The notes under the pieces were generated by a model. The model was given only the letters and a program-made list of their open reading frames with translations. It made no database searches and was not told the DNA's origin. From Odiellus spinosus (lineage: Eukaryota > Arthropoda > Arachnida > Opiliones > Phalangiidae), in contig OY987227.1 in the NCBI GenBank assembly GCA_963920705.1, positions 26,269,935-26,333,934 on the forward strand: a DNA stretch of 64,000 bases. The letters are read 5' to 3'. Made by a program: the position numbers and the translations under genes. Positions 35,119 to 46,898 of the stretch are shown piece after piece (the first letter of the stretch is position 1; every line of letters begins with the position of its first letter).

Positions 35119-35536
35119 CAGAGGTATATAATAACCCCCTTCGGGGGGAAGTATGAAAGGTAGGCAAAATCGACGAACAACAAGTGCCCGGCGTAAATCG
35201 CGGCGGATCGACACACCGCTTTACTCCCAAAAAATAGATACACCATTTTGAACCTGACTAAATTTTCCCTACGCGCACTTCCGGAACTCGCGAGCTGAAG
35301 TCAACCTTCGACTCCATTTTAACAGACAGCCTGACTCCTGGGACAGGAAGTTCTAAACACAAATCGAGCCGTCTTGTTTATACAAAGACCATTTACTAGA
35401 GTAGCGACATTGAGAAGTCCAGCGCGAGCTAGTGGCCTAGATAGTCAGCAGCGGGCTCTTGTTGTTCGTGATTTTTAGCATTGGTAGTATAGGGGCTTTC
35501 ATACTTCTCCCCGAAGGGGGTTATTATATACCTCTG
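35119..35536 (+). mobile_element. MITE family F, copy F2
   Basis: 418 bp, TSD GCCTAAC at 35112-35118 and 35537-35543. Almost identical to F1 in the interior. No protein is encoded. Confidence 0.95.
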
Positions 35537-36069
35537 GCCTAACTTAATTATTGTATTGGAGATTAATTAAGATTGGAGATTATAACGTTTTCCGCGTTGT
35601 TTAACAAAGAAATATTATGACTATTAAAAATAAAATGATTACGCATCTTCACTATCCCTTTAAAACTCGAAACGTCTTCTAAAATGTTTGAATTTTAATA
35701 GCAAATTGAAATTGGAATCGAATAGCGTACGCTCGTAAAAATGGAGCAGAAACGAGCGTTGTCGAAGAACGTTATAGCGCGCGACAATGTGATCGAGTCA
35801 TTAGGGTTATGGTAATAAATTCGTGTGAGAAATATGTCAGGGTTTGGCGATCTGCCCCTTTACGAAGGCTTTCAAGCTAATTAAAAACGTAAGTTTGCTT
35901 TATACGAAGGCCAATGTTTACTTCTACATTAAAGGGAGCCTGAAGGAAAATTTTAGCCCTATTTTGTTGACAAAACCGAAATACAGTAATAAAAAAAAAG
36001 TCCCCCAGTCAAATATTTTTACTAAGCCTAAAATTAAGGTTTAAAGTCAGTTTGTTTTATTTCCCAGAC

Positions 36070-36405
36070 CAGAAGCCGATGAAACCCTCCTTTGAAGTCT
36101 ATTACTCCCGGGTCTTGTCTATCCTTCTCTGTATGGGTTAGTTTCAAAAAGAGCGATTCGTACGCCTCCTAACGCTAGATATTTTCGAGCGGGAGTTCGT
36201 CGAGCGAATATCTCTAGCAGCCTTGGAGTTGTCAAAAAAACGTCGTCGTTTGTGGAGAGAGAGAATTTCCAATTTTCCGTAGACAGGGGGGTATGAAGTA
36301 GGACCCCTCCGATCTCGTAAAATTGGGAATTTTACCCATACAGAGAGGAGCGCTATATGGAACATTAGAGTAGTAGACTTCAAAGGAGGGTTTCATCGGC
36401 TTCTG
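36070..36405 (-). mobile_element. MITE family A, copy A5
   Basis: 336 bp in reverse orientation, TSD CCCAGAC at 36063-36069 and 36406-36412. It lies 41 bases before foldback element M. Confidence 0.95.
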
Positions 36406-36446
36406 CCCAGACTAATTTAAATCACCCACATTTTGTTCAATATAGA

Positions 36447-36914
36447 AAAGGGGATACCAGCCAATAAGATTTTACTTTGGGCCAATTCTATTAAGTGTTT
36501 TGTTTACGCAATTTATATGGTCTCCATCTGCACATCGAAAAACAATTTTTTGAGGACTTGCCTCTTGTGTATATATTATAGTCCTGGTCGATTTGCCGGA
36601 AATGGGCCCTTGTCTCATAGCCGCGCCGCCATCTTTTTGTAGTAACAGGTTGCCAGACTATTTCTAATTTTATTTCCCACAAACCAAATTCAAGTTGTTG
36701 GTCCAATGCTTCCTATATGATAAAGTATAGGAGGCGTTGGTTAGTCTGTAGCTATTTTCACACTACAAAAAGATGGTGGACGATCACGTGACAAAAAGTT
36801 TTCCCCGCCAAAATTTTCGCGAGGTTCTCTAGACTTCCGGTTTTGGAAATCGACCAGGACTATTGAATTATAGTGGTCTAAAAAGACGCGATTTGATTGG
36901 CTTGTATCCCCTTA
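36447..36914. mobile_element. Foldback element M
   Basis: Nested inverted repeats share a centre near 36690. Outer pair: AAGGGGATACCAGCCAATAA and the reverse of TTGGCTTGTATCCCCTT. Middle pair: ATAGTCCTGGTCGATTTGCC and the reverse of GAAATCGACCAGGACTATT. Inner pair: GCCATCTTTTTGTAGT and ACTACAAAAAGATGG. It is probably an old foldback transposon; no TSD was assigned. Confidence 0.7.
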
Positions 36915-36999
36915 ATAGTGCTAGAGGTTCATTTCTTACAAGAGTCTTATATGTTCAAAGCTACACAATAACCGTTGTTTCTATAGACTGGCTCATAAT

Positions 37000-39014
37000 A
37001 CGTTTAAAGGTGGTGTAAAGAATGAAATTAAAAAATAACACCTCATTAATATATCGTTTCAGAACAGCCACAAAGTTATTCGATGAATACTAATTGAAAT
37101 ACTTGTACTAATTACATTATTTGCAAAGTTTCACTTTGATTCAACTTTTTTTCTTCTACTTCTTTAGCGAGGTCATAAGTTATTCGTTATGAGAATCACT
37201 AGCCGATATTTACAAGAATGGCTATTAAGGTAATGTTGGACAGGAAGAAAAAAAATTGAGTCACGTGGAATATTAATTACGACGACACCCGGGGACCTAC
37301 GGTAATTAGTCAGCGACTGTTAATTAGGCGGAAGCTCGTAAGAGAAACTTATTCCCTTCCCTATATCTCCCTCTCTCTTCAACCAGTACCGTACCACCTC
37401 GAAAAGCAGGCTGGCATCGGTTGTAATGGATTAGTCGATGAGAAATTAGCATTTCGTGGATAAATTTGGATTACATATCCCTTTTAGCGTAAAGCTACGA
37501 GCTGTACTGTTAAAACACTACCTATTTCATTATGGCGGTTTTTACTCGGACTTTAACTATATATGATCCTCCCCATGGCCAATAAAATCAACCCTAACCC
37601 TTCGAAAAGGGTTCAAAATTTACATTTCACGCGTACATCAAACAGCCTCGTAAAATTTTCAGCGAATCATTAACACCCAAAGAATGTAATATGATATTAA
37701 AATTTTAAACGTGCAATATATTCGTATAATTAGAGGCAAGGGGATAAAATTATATTTAAACCTATATTGTTTAGCGTTTGTGAATAGTTTCTCAAGATAT
37801 TTACGGCTTAATCCATCACTCTTGGTTCACAGAAGCGAATAGTGTAATTTTTTTTTCCCCAAAAAGTTTCATTGGTTTATAATATATCCATGGGCGGCCG
37901 CTGACATTTTTCAGTGGGGTTGGTGGGGGGGGGGCGGAAATGATCGGGCCGAATATAAACCAATAAGCCTAACTTGTATATATCTTTCTTTTATCAAAAA
38001 CTGCCTGCTTATGAGAGTATGACTAATAAATAGACCTTTTTTGCGATCTCGAAAGAAATGACCTTGAATAATCTAGCCTTTTTTTTAACAAAAAAAAAAT
38101 GTAAACCTAAGCTAAACTGGTCAATCTACGATCCAAGGGGGGGGGGGGTGGGCAGTGAAAGGGAGGGAGAAATTTCCAAGTTTTCTCCCCCTGCGGGCGC
38201 CAATGAAGTTATGTCTAAACCAATACTCAAACGGATGTCTATTGTTTTTCGCGCAATTACTTGACAATAGTTAAAATTCATTCTTCAACCTACTATTCAT
38301 TTAAAGCGTTTCACAGTTGGCTGACAGATCAAATGAGCAGTTAAAAGACTGTCACCTTGGTTAATAATAGACGATTCAACATTTCAATTAATTCCCTTGA
38401 AAATCAACTAAACCCATTTTTTCATTATAATCCAATCAATTATTTCCGTTTACAACTTTACCCGATAACAAAACCACAATTAAGAATGATTTAGTACTCC
38501 CCATGGTAATAATAACAATTAAAAAACACCAACAAACTAATTATGAAAATGAATATTTACCATAAATAATGTAAGGCATTGCTTAGATGAACGAAGGTTC
38601 ATTCAAGACTGGGTATGACACGTGGGGCGTTAGGCCTAGGCTAAGGCCTACAGATATCTGCCTCGGGCGCCGCTCACCGACTGAACTTAAATAGACGCGT
38701 TTTTTCGTTGTTTTATTTTCACTGATTATTCCGTAATTATCGCGCATTTCGACATAATATTTCGATGGGGTTGTCCTAACATATTTATCAATCTTCTAGC
38801 TACATTAAAACCGTTCCGACATCCGATATTTTTTCCTAAAACGATGATTAATTTTAATGAGATGACTAACCGCGCGAACCCGCCTTCGCCAACGCGAACT
38901 TTGAGGCGTCTGGAGGTTTTTCCTCGCAAGTTCCCGCTACTAGAGGTAGATGGCGCTACCAAAAAATTTCGGATGGGAGTTTTGGCGGGAAATTTGATCA
39001 TATACGCTTAGCAA
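37000..39014. other. Non-coding stretch
   Basis: Apart from the two G-run clusters I see no repeats or exons. A 91-codon - frame at 38726-39001 has no family features. Confidence 0.4.
37915..38170 (+). repeat. Two G-run clusters
   Basis: GGGG, GG and a 10-base G-run around 37915-37937, and a 12-base G-run followed by GGG, GGG and GGG around 38137-38167. Both lie on the + strand. Confidence 0.6.
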
Positions 39015-39021
39015 TCTAAGC

Positions 39022-39302
39022 CAAGGAGGATCAGAGAAGGAGAGGAAATGTGGGGCTGCGTTGAGTTAGAGAGAGAAGAGCCAACCTCCCACTCGGGTGG
39101 AAAGGGGGGATAGGAAATTCTCGAGGTAAACTGTTGTCACGTGGTCGCTAGCTAGCGCGTCTCATAAAGGATTCGTTTTACCCACGCGACAACATTTTAC
39201 CACGAAACGTCTCTACCCCCGTTCTCCCAGAGTGGGAGTTTAGGCCGACGCAGTAGGAACCGCGCCGTCCCCACATTTCCTCTCCTTCTCTGATCCTCCT
39301 TG
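39022..39302 (+). mobile_element. MITE family B, copy B4
   Basis: 281 bp, TSD TCTAAGC at 39015-39021 and 39303-39309. Reading base by base I see no difference from B1, so the two insertions are recent. Confidence 0.95.
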
Positions 39303-39653
39303 TCTAAGCTTACATAAAAAAGTCAGTTCACACGGAATGAGTTCGGAAAATTATAAAACTACATATTTTTCATAATGATATCACAGATTCTACACTTTTA
39401 CCATTGTCTGGCGACCAGCCAAACTCCACAAAATAGGAACAAATAGAAACTCAATAAATCTATGTTGTAAAACGTTGCATTTGATTAATCTTACTAAACT
39501 CATTCAAAGCCAATTATCAACTATTGTCAAGTTGGTTTATTTAGGCTCTCAGTGGGTTTTGGAAACCAAACACTGCTAGTGACCCACAAGGTCAATAGAC
39601 AAGATAATTTGCTACTCGGTAAATATCTTCTCTGTCATTCTATCCTATCTAAA

Positions 39654-39656
<3 letters not shown>

Positions 39657-39689
<33 letters not shown>
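39657..39689. repeat. (AT)n microsatellite
   Basis: About 16 AT dinucleotides in a row. Confidence 0.95.
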
Positions 39690-39692
<3 letters not shown>

Positions 39693-40033
39693 TTCATACG
39701 CAACCTATAATTCATGTTCTCAAGTTTAAAATCAGTTTAAAATCCAAAACGCGCGCGATTTACCTTTGGTTCAGTACAACCTTCGAATGGACCTTATCCA
39801 CATTGAAAGCCAGCTTTTTTAAGGAACATTTTGACGCTATTCAAGGTTGCAACTGAATATATAAAGCGCTATCTTTTATAGTCAGCGAGTTTTGCGAAGA
39901 ATAAATCCTCATTAATTTCTCGGCCACGTATAAAGTATAAACTATGCGTTTCGGGGAGCAAAGCCATTCGTTTGAAATTATACATATATATTTAAATACA
40001 GGTGGGGGCCGGAAAGAGGGAAGCTCTCTGGGT

Positions 40034-40345
40034 TTAAAAGGATAATGAAGATGAATAAAAAATTAACTTTGATCGATTGAAATAAGGTCTAAAACCTTAA
40101 ATCTCACCAAATGCTTCTAAGTTAATTAATTTGTTATCAAAGATTTTGTTTTTAATATCATTTTCACGAATATTTTAACCATTTTTCTAGACTTTTCCAG
40201 AAATTTCCAGATCTTTCTAGACCTTTCAATCACTTTCCACAATTTTCTAGACCTCTCCAGACTTTTATGGAATCTTCTAGAACATTCTAGGACAAGTTAC
40301 GGACATTATAAATTAGTGTTTGCTAGGTCTTCATTACTCCTTTAA
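40034..40345. mobile_element. MITE-like element N, TTAA ends
   Basis: Left end TTAAAAGGATAATGAAGATG, right end (reverse strand) TTAAAGGAGTAATGAAGACC: a 17-18 bp inverted repeat with TTAA at each end. The ends resemble those of family D (AGGGAGAATG). Its interior carries a degenerate TTTCTAGACCTTTCCAG tandem motif at 40185-40300. Confidence 0.65.
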
Positions 40346-42306
40346 CGAAAAGCGTTGGCCGCTCGTGTTTTCGATAATGAGTTTTGAAAATTTCCAATAA
40401 TGATCAGCAAAATTAACTCCGTTCCACCAAAGATATTGATATAACGCGACTCGAAGCCATACACCATAGTCTCTTCTAAAGTTCCCGCTGTCTCTCAGCT
40501 CCCTCTAGCGAACTCTTTCAATATTAAAGGCTAGGATAGTAATTATCAAACGATAACTAATGACTCGAAATTAATGGGGTTGTTTGTACAAACATTTTCA
40601 ATTTACAATTAATACTCCAAGGCGATAGCTAGAGCAAAGCGGCGAAGCTGTCGCGGACGGATAGATTTGACGAAAGTATATCGATGTTTATTAATCGAAA
40701 ATGGAACCTCCCGCGGTCCTATTCCATTAATCTCTGATAATATAAAAGCTTTGGACCAAGTTAGAGACGATTAATAGCTAGAGAGACATCAGCTTCTGAC
40801 TTTAAAGTTTTAAGCGAGAAAGAATAAGGTAAAAAAAAAGAAAGGGGAACACGCTCAATATTTGACAGGAATTGAAATTAAATTGGTCCATTTAAAGAGA
40901 ACGTGGAGTAATTTGGAAGGATATTATTTATTTAATTGTACTGTAAATAATAATGATATATTACAGCATACAACCTTGCTTAAATTTTAATTTCCATAGA
41001 AAATAGGTTTTTCAGATGTTAAATTTTACGCTAAGAGAGGTTCCATCACTTCTGATAATTTGAACTAAATTTACTGGCTGTTTTAATACTGCGTGTTAAT
41101 TACGAGCATAAATTAAAAAGGGAATAATAACAACAGACTTAAATGATATGGGTGACGATATGAATCAGATCCTACCTCGAGTGTTACAAAATGTGCACCA
41201 AAAAAGTCGAGTCATTGTACAGTATTTAAAAACTGTAAGGCCCTAGAGTGAAGTGCTAATTTGCATCAAATATGCCTCAGGTTTCTGAGAGTTGTGGCCT
41301 TATTCTGCTCAATTTCCCCCATCCCACAGCCACTTCCCTGATCTATTGCTTGGATTTGTCGGCCAAAACCTGACTTTAAGGATCATACGTTTTGACGTGC
41401 TAATTGAAGCTAACGAAGCTTAAATAGAAGACAAATTAACCTTTCAAGTATAAATTAAAAGGTTAACTCAGCTCCATTTTAGATTGGTTTATTACTCCAT
41501 GTCCCTAAAAATAGTCTGTGATCATTTGCGCAGCAATGCTTCACAATGGCATGATACCAATTATCAGCTTATACAAGAGACGTCAATTAACCTTTGCGAG
41601 CATTACTTAATTAAAAACAAAAGAGTTTATTCTAAATTTCCAGAAAAAGCTTTACGCTTAACTGGAAATACGGGATTTCACGATGGCACTAAATTTGAAA
41701 TTCTAAAAACAACACGTAGATATTCAAATTTTTATTAATCTTGCAGCTTCCTGCTCCCTTTAACGAACAACTAAAGAATAATTTGAAATTTGAGTGGGTT
41801 GATAAAGATTATAGAACTTAAAACAATGTATTTGATGGCACCAGCTGAGTCGACACTCTAAAGCGTCTATAGCCCAGAAAGCTTAAACAAAACGGAGAAA
41901 ATATCGAGGTTAATCAGCTATCGCGCGGGAACCAACAGCTCTGGCGACCGATAATCTTAATTATCTAGCACCGCCAAATTGAGTTCATCTTCGGTAGACG
42001 AAGTCCCTCAAGACTCGTCAAGTCACTCAGCAAAATCAAGAATTCGGCTCAAGGGGATGCGCCGGATAACTTAAAGAGGATATATTCGCTGTTTAAGAGC
42101 CTATACGGTCTCGCCTCTCGGAACAAAAGGCTCTCGTAGCAATTAAAATCAAACGGGGCAAAAGTGAAGACTAAATAGAGGAATAGATCATTCCCGTGAA
42201 TAAGAATACATCTTTGCTCTCAATTAAAATCATGATTAAAGGTACATTACAGGATAAAAATAATTTCGTTCGAAAATAATATATTTCAACACGAAAAGTC
42301 GTTAAA

Positions 42307-42615
42307 GTGACCCTGTCACACTAGCATTTCTTAATCGATTTGAAACGGTAAAATCAAACCGATATTCAAATCGACCTTCAGGAATCGTTTTAAGAGTCAC
42401 GTGTTCACGCATTATCTTTATAAATCGATTTATTGTAGCTTCATCTATCGGTTGTTGAAACCTAATCGGTATGAAACAGGTTCCCGAAGCAGTTTCGAGA
42501 AATCGAATCAAATCGATTCGAGAAAAGAGGGTTTCCCGTTCAAACGACTCAAGTGAAAGTTTTAGAAACGGTTCAAATCGATTCCAAGGCCTATTATGAA
42601 CGCAAATCGTTAACA
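42307..42615 (-). mobile_element. MITE-like family H, copy 2
   Basis: Reverse-orientation copy of H: GTCACACTAGCATTTCTTAA at the left, CCAAGGCCTATTATGAACGC at the right. The 104-residue open frame across it is repeat sequence, since the same frame is broken in the other copies. Confidence 0.7.
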
Positions 42616-42889
42616 TATTATCTAAGAATAATCATAAAACACTACTATAACTCCAATCTCTTGATGGTGATTAGCTTAAGAAATTTATCAAGAAATAAAA
42701 TAAAAAATTCCCGCTAAATTCTACCAGCACTCTCTTCTTCAACTCCATGCCCCCCCTTGGTAGATGTCTTAAATCACCGACCAGTTAAGGCTACTTTTAA
42801 GATGTATTCTATATATTTCTTAGCAAACAGATTATCCCCAGAATTAATATAAACCTTAGACTAAAGCGGGTAAAGACGGACTGTGGAAC

Positions 42890-43170
42890 CAAGGAGGATC
42901 AGAGAAGGAGAGGAAATGTGGGGACGGCGCGGTTCCTACTGCGTCGGCCTAAACTCCCACTCTGGGAGAACGGGGGTAGAGACGTTTCGTGGTAAAATGT
43001 TGTCGCGTGGGTAAAACGAATCCTTTATGAGACGCGCTAGCTAGCGACCACGTGACAACAGTTTACCTCGAGCATTTCCTATCCCCCCTTTCCACCCGAG
43101 TGGGAGGTTGGCTCTTCTCTCTCTAACTCAACGCAGCCCCACATTTCCTCTCCTTCTCTGATCCTCCTTG
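42890..43170 (-). mobile_element. MITE family B, copy B5
   Basis: 281 bp in reverse orientation, TSD GTGGAAC at 42883-42889 and 43171-43177. It differs from the reverse complement of B1 at one position that I can see (GAGCATTTCC versus GAGAATTTCC). Confidence 0.95.
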
Positions 43171-43859
43171 GTGGAACACATACGATGTGATAATCATGTA
43201 ACAATAGCCTGTTTCATATTTTTGATAATGTTCCCCTTAATCAATCTAATGGATAATAATACCAGTTTAAACCCCGTAGACACAGGAATTTAATCCTTGC
43301 TGCCGTTCATTACAAGCTAAATTCTAGATAGATAGTCATGACGTCACACTTTTCCAAAATACGGTCTTTGTAATGACGTCATTAGAATCCTGTCTTAGTG
43401 ACGGATGTAGGATACCAAAAACCATCGAGAGACTATGTATGAGGAGTTATTTATACCAGTAATAAATTATAGAAAGCCTGTAAAACCAAGACTTTAAAAT
43501 CACAATCTCAACAAAAGTATTTTATATCAACTAAGATAGTGAAAAATATTTATTTTCGTAACTACCGAATTCTATAGTATAGTTTGATAGTTTTTTTCCT
43601 AGAATTGAAGTTTATTTTCTACCAAAAAACATATCAGCGTCTATACTTTCAATTCCTTCCCACTATTCACCCCTAACTCATTTTATTTCGAACTGCCCCT
43701 CGCCAAGAACCCTTTCACCAACAATTTTTCTTCGCTACATTCGTTTACAGCTTTGGATAGAATCCAAATTTCCATAGAAGGATCGGTTTTCCAAAGAAGA
43801 ATTAGGTTGTTTTTCAAATTGCGCGTAAGATATGTCGCGCACCACTCAAAACGATCGAT

Positions 43860-44300
43860 GGATGTTTTTGTGTAATGGAAAAGCGATTACTTGAACATCG
43901 GGAAGCGAGGCGAGGGTATCGACGGGTGGCAAAGGGGTAAGTGTCTGCGTATAGATGCGGGAAGCGAGAAAAGAAGCGCGTTATCACAGTGACGGCACGT
44001 ACGAGCCCTTCGGATCTCTAACTCGGGTGTATACGCGTGGGGCATCCGCGCCCACCCCTATCGCCCAACCACTCCTCTACCACCATCGCCTCGCGAAACT
44101 CACGAACCTCCGATTTCCCGTCTAAAGTCTGCGTGGGGCCATCCGCTTAAAAACCTCTCCATATATACGCTACGCGAATTTCTTTGGACTCTTATCCATT
44201 CCCATTCTCAAACCCGCACTTTTCAGCGCGTTCTGCATAAACGTCTCGATACAGTCTCCCGCCAATTGTCCTCTAAGCCGCGTTTTTGCCCCTTACTCCA
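43860..44300. other. GC-richer patch with a possible short exon
   Basis: Composition rises sharply here. On the + strand ATGGAAAAGCGATTACTTGA opens a frame (MEKRLLEHREARRGYRRVAK) that runs into GG|GTAAGT near 43935, which looks like a start codon plus donor. No downstream exon was identified. It may be a promoter or first exon; no family recognised. Confidence 0.15.
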
Positions 44301-46898
44301 TAAACAAGATGATCAAACCATCCTTAACATTTGAAAACAGGGACTTGCCGTTTTGATACTAATTAATAAACTCATTACTAGTACAATACCGTTCTTACAC
44401 CCGATGGTATATTTCCCCCTTTCACCAGAGGAAGAGAGAAATATTACTCTACTACCATAGACTAAGAAAAGATTTCACCCTGGACACGCTACCCTTCACT
44501 GCAGTTTGCCAGATTTTTTAAATAGTTAAGAATCTTGGTGGGGCAGTTCGCTGGCGCCTTTATCGGTCATCAAGCCAATTATCGTATCTGCGCAGGCGTG
44601 TTAGCAGTAGAGACGATGGGAAGAGCGCACCACCACAAAATACTAGTACCGCCTCTATCGGGAATAACAGTTACTAATGACGTCGGGTGCGCGTCACGTG
44701 TCCAGGGTGAAACCCTTTCTTAGTCTATGTTACTAAACATCCATTTGGTGTAAGCATTTTGTTATTTTAAGTATACTCAGTTTGAAAATGATCATACTAG
44801 TACCGTCTAAAACCTGTAAGATTTCCCATGGTTTAAACATGAAAGATGGCTCAGAGAAAAAGAGCCGGGGATTCTAGAAAACGTGCGTAACTCGTTTGCG
44901 TGACCCCGCGAGAGGCTGGTGCTCCAAACATTTCCCTATCAACTTGGAGAGAAAGAAGCCTAGCAGGGAGACAGCCGGTATATGGCGCACGCCGCGATGG
45001 GAGGAAAAAAATGGAATAAAAAACCAAGTATCACCACCTTTGGATGTCGCGTGTATAAGCTTACTCGTCCATTATATATGGAGCCAGAAGGCGGGAAAAA
45101 CTGGATGTGGGATTATTCGTGGTATAGAGACGCGGGCGTATTGGTATCCGTCCGTCCTTCGAAAAGCCCCTATTGTGATGCAAAGCAATTTAAATCGAAA
45201 TAGCGTGAAAAAGGGAAGAAACCCTGACAGTAGAGATCTAATGGCCGCTAGCCCAAGAATCCCTACGCCAGCACCCCCACCAATTCGATTCACGAAGAAT
45301 ATAAATAAAAAATGCATTGGGAAGTGAGTTTTGACGTTCCAAAAAGGGATTACGCCACCCAACGCGGAGCGCCAGAACCTTTTTAAAGAGCAAATCTCAT
45401 TTAAAATCCCGATTTTGGTTACTAAGACATTGAAATAGATCTCACTAAGATCTTTAAAACGAAACCAATTTCTCTAAAATCGACCTGTAGTTAACAAAGA
45501 TAAGTTGGCTGCATCTCAAACATCTTTTGAAAAGGTTTTACATGTGGAAGTATTCCCATGTGACGTCAAAAACGCGTCAAACTCTTTCAATCGAAGGGTC
45601 AAACACTTGAAAATTTTTGAACTCTTTGCACTAGCTTAAGCTAACTCAGAGTTCACTAGAGTCTTAACTGAAGTCACGTGGTTCGATACCAAGTTGGGTA
45701 AATATTCCTGGGCTCCCAGCTAGGTTTTAAACGTTGGAGTGCCGTCTTCATTCTACAGGGTCCATTAAAACCTTGGTAGATGATAGAACTATAAACTCGT
45801 TACGATTGGTAAATTAAAAACGATTTTAAAGTCTCCTCCGTGAACTTATTATTTGATCACAGGGTTTAACTGCAGAGTCAGATAAATCAATTTGAGTCCT
45901 GGGTGACGTACTTTACAATGGGTCACGTGGTAAAAGTACAGATATAAAGAGTATACGCGTACTTCGCGAGATATCTCAATTTCTATATAAATACGTATAT
46001 ATTATATAAGTGGTCAGGAGAAAAAAAAAACCGCGGGAAAAAGCGATGGGGTATAAACCACCTGAGAAAGACACGCGTATGTCTTTGCGCGTTACCGCAT
46101 TTGCCTTAACCATAAGTAGTATATACTGGCTGGATATAATACCTCGACCAATGAAAAACCTGTAGCATGGTCGTCCCATTGTACGTAATAAACCGCTGAG
46201 AAAGACCGTATATAAGAAAAAGACGCGTGTGCGAAAGAAAAAGGAGTTGTATACGTATAGGATATGTATGGAGAAAATCTCCCAAGCATAAAGAATTTGG
46301 TCCTTTCAATGGAAAACCCGTGCGGGGTCTCCCAATTTTTACAAGTACGATGAATATCGGAAGCCTCCTTATATATACCCTTGAAGGAAATAGCGGAGGA
46401 CTACTTTCTTCCGAAGGAAATCAAACCATGGCGTATCAATCCGCCAAGCCTTTTTCCGTTGTCCCAACTAGTCTTAAACAGAAGTATAGTAGGGTCCCAC
46501 CAAGAGAATAAATTATATAAGGTACCGTATATTAGAAAACGGTGGGAGATGGAGTTTAAGGCAAGGATGGTGAGGGACATTGCGAGGAGGAATACTGGTA
46601 TAGTATAAACGCGAAGAAGAGTTATGGTTATTGATCCGGAGTCTCATTTTCCCTCTACGTCTCCCTTTTTCTTTCATACCAAATACCCCTAAAAAAGGTT
46701 TGTTGCACTTTATTTTGAAAAACTATTTTCAACATATTAAAAGCCCCGAAATTGAATTTATGGTGTACTGATAAAATAAACCACAAATAAATTACTGGGT
46801 AGAAATCATTGTCAATCCAAAACTCTAATCATAAACTAAATTATTAATGGTTAAACATAACACACTTTTTGTCATTGGTTTTCAAATACCCCTACACA
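44301..46898. other. Stretch with several short overlapping frames, no gene recognised
   Basis: Frames of 62-143 codons at 44535-44723, 44896-45327, 45072-45362 and 46227-46608 overlap on both strands and none shows a domain, signal peptide or splice-linked partner. The GC content is a little above average around 44900-45350. Unrecognised exons remain possible. Confidence 0.3.

Noticed and set aside
42302..42616. A 104-codon - strand frame
   Set aside because: It lies in the family H repeat; the same region has stops in the other two copies.
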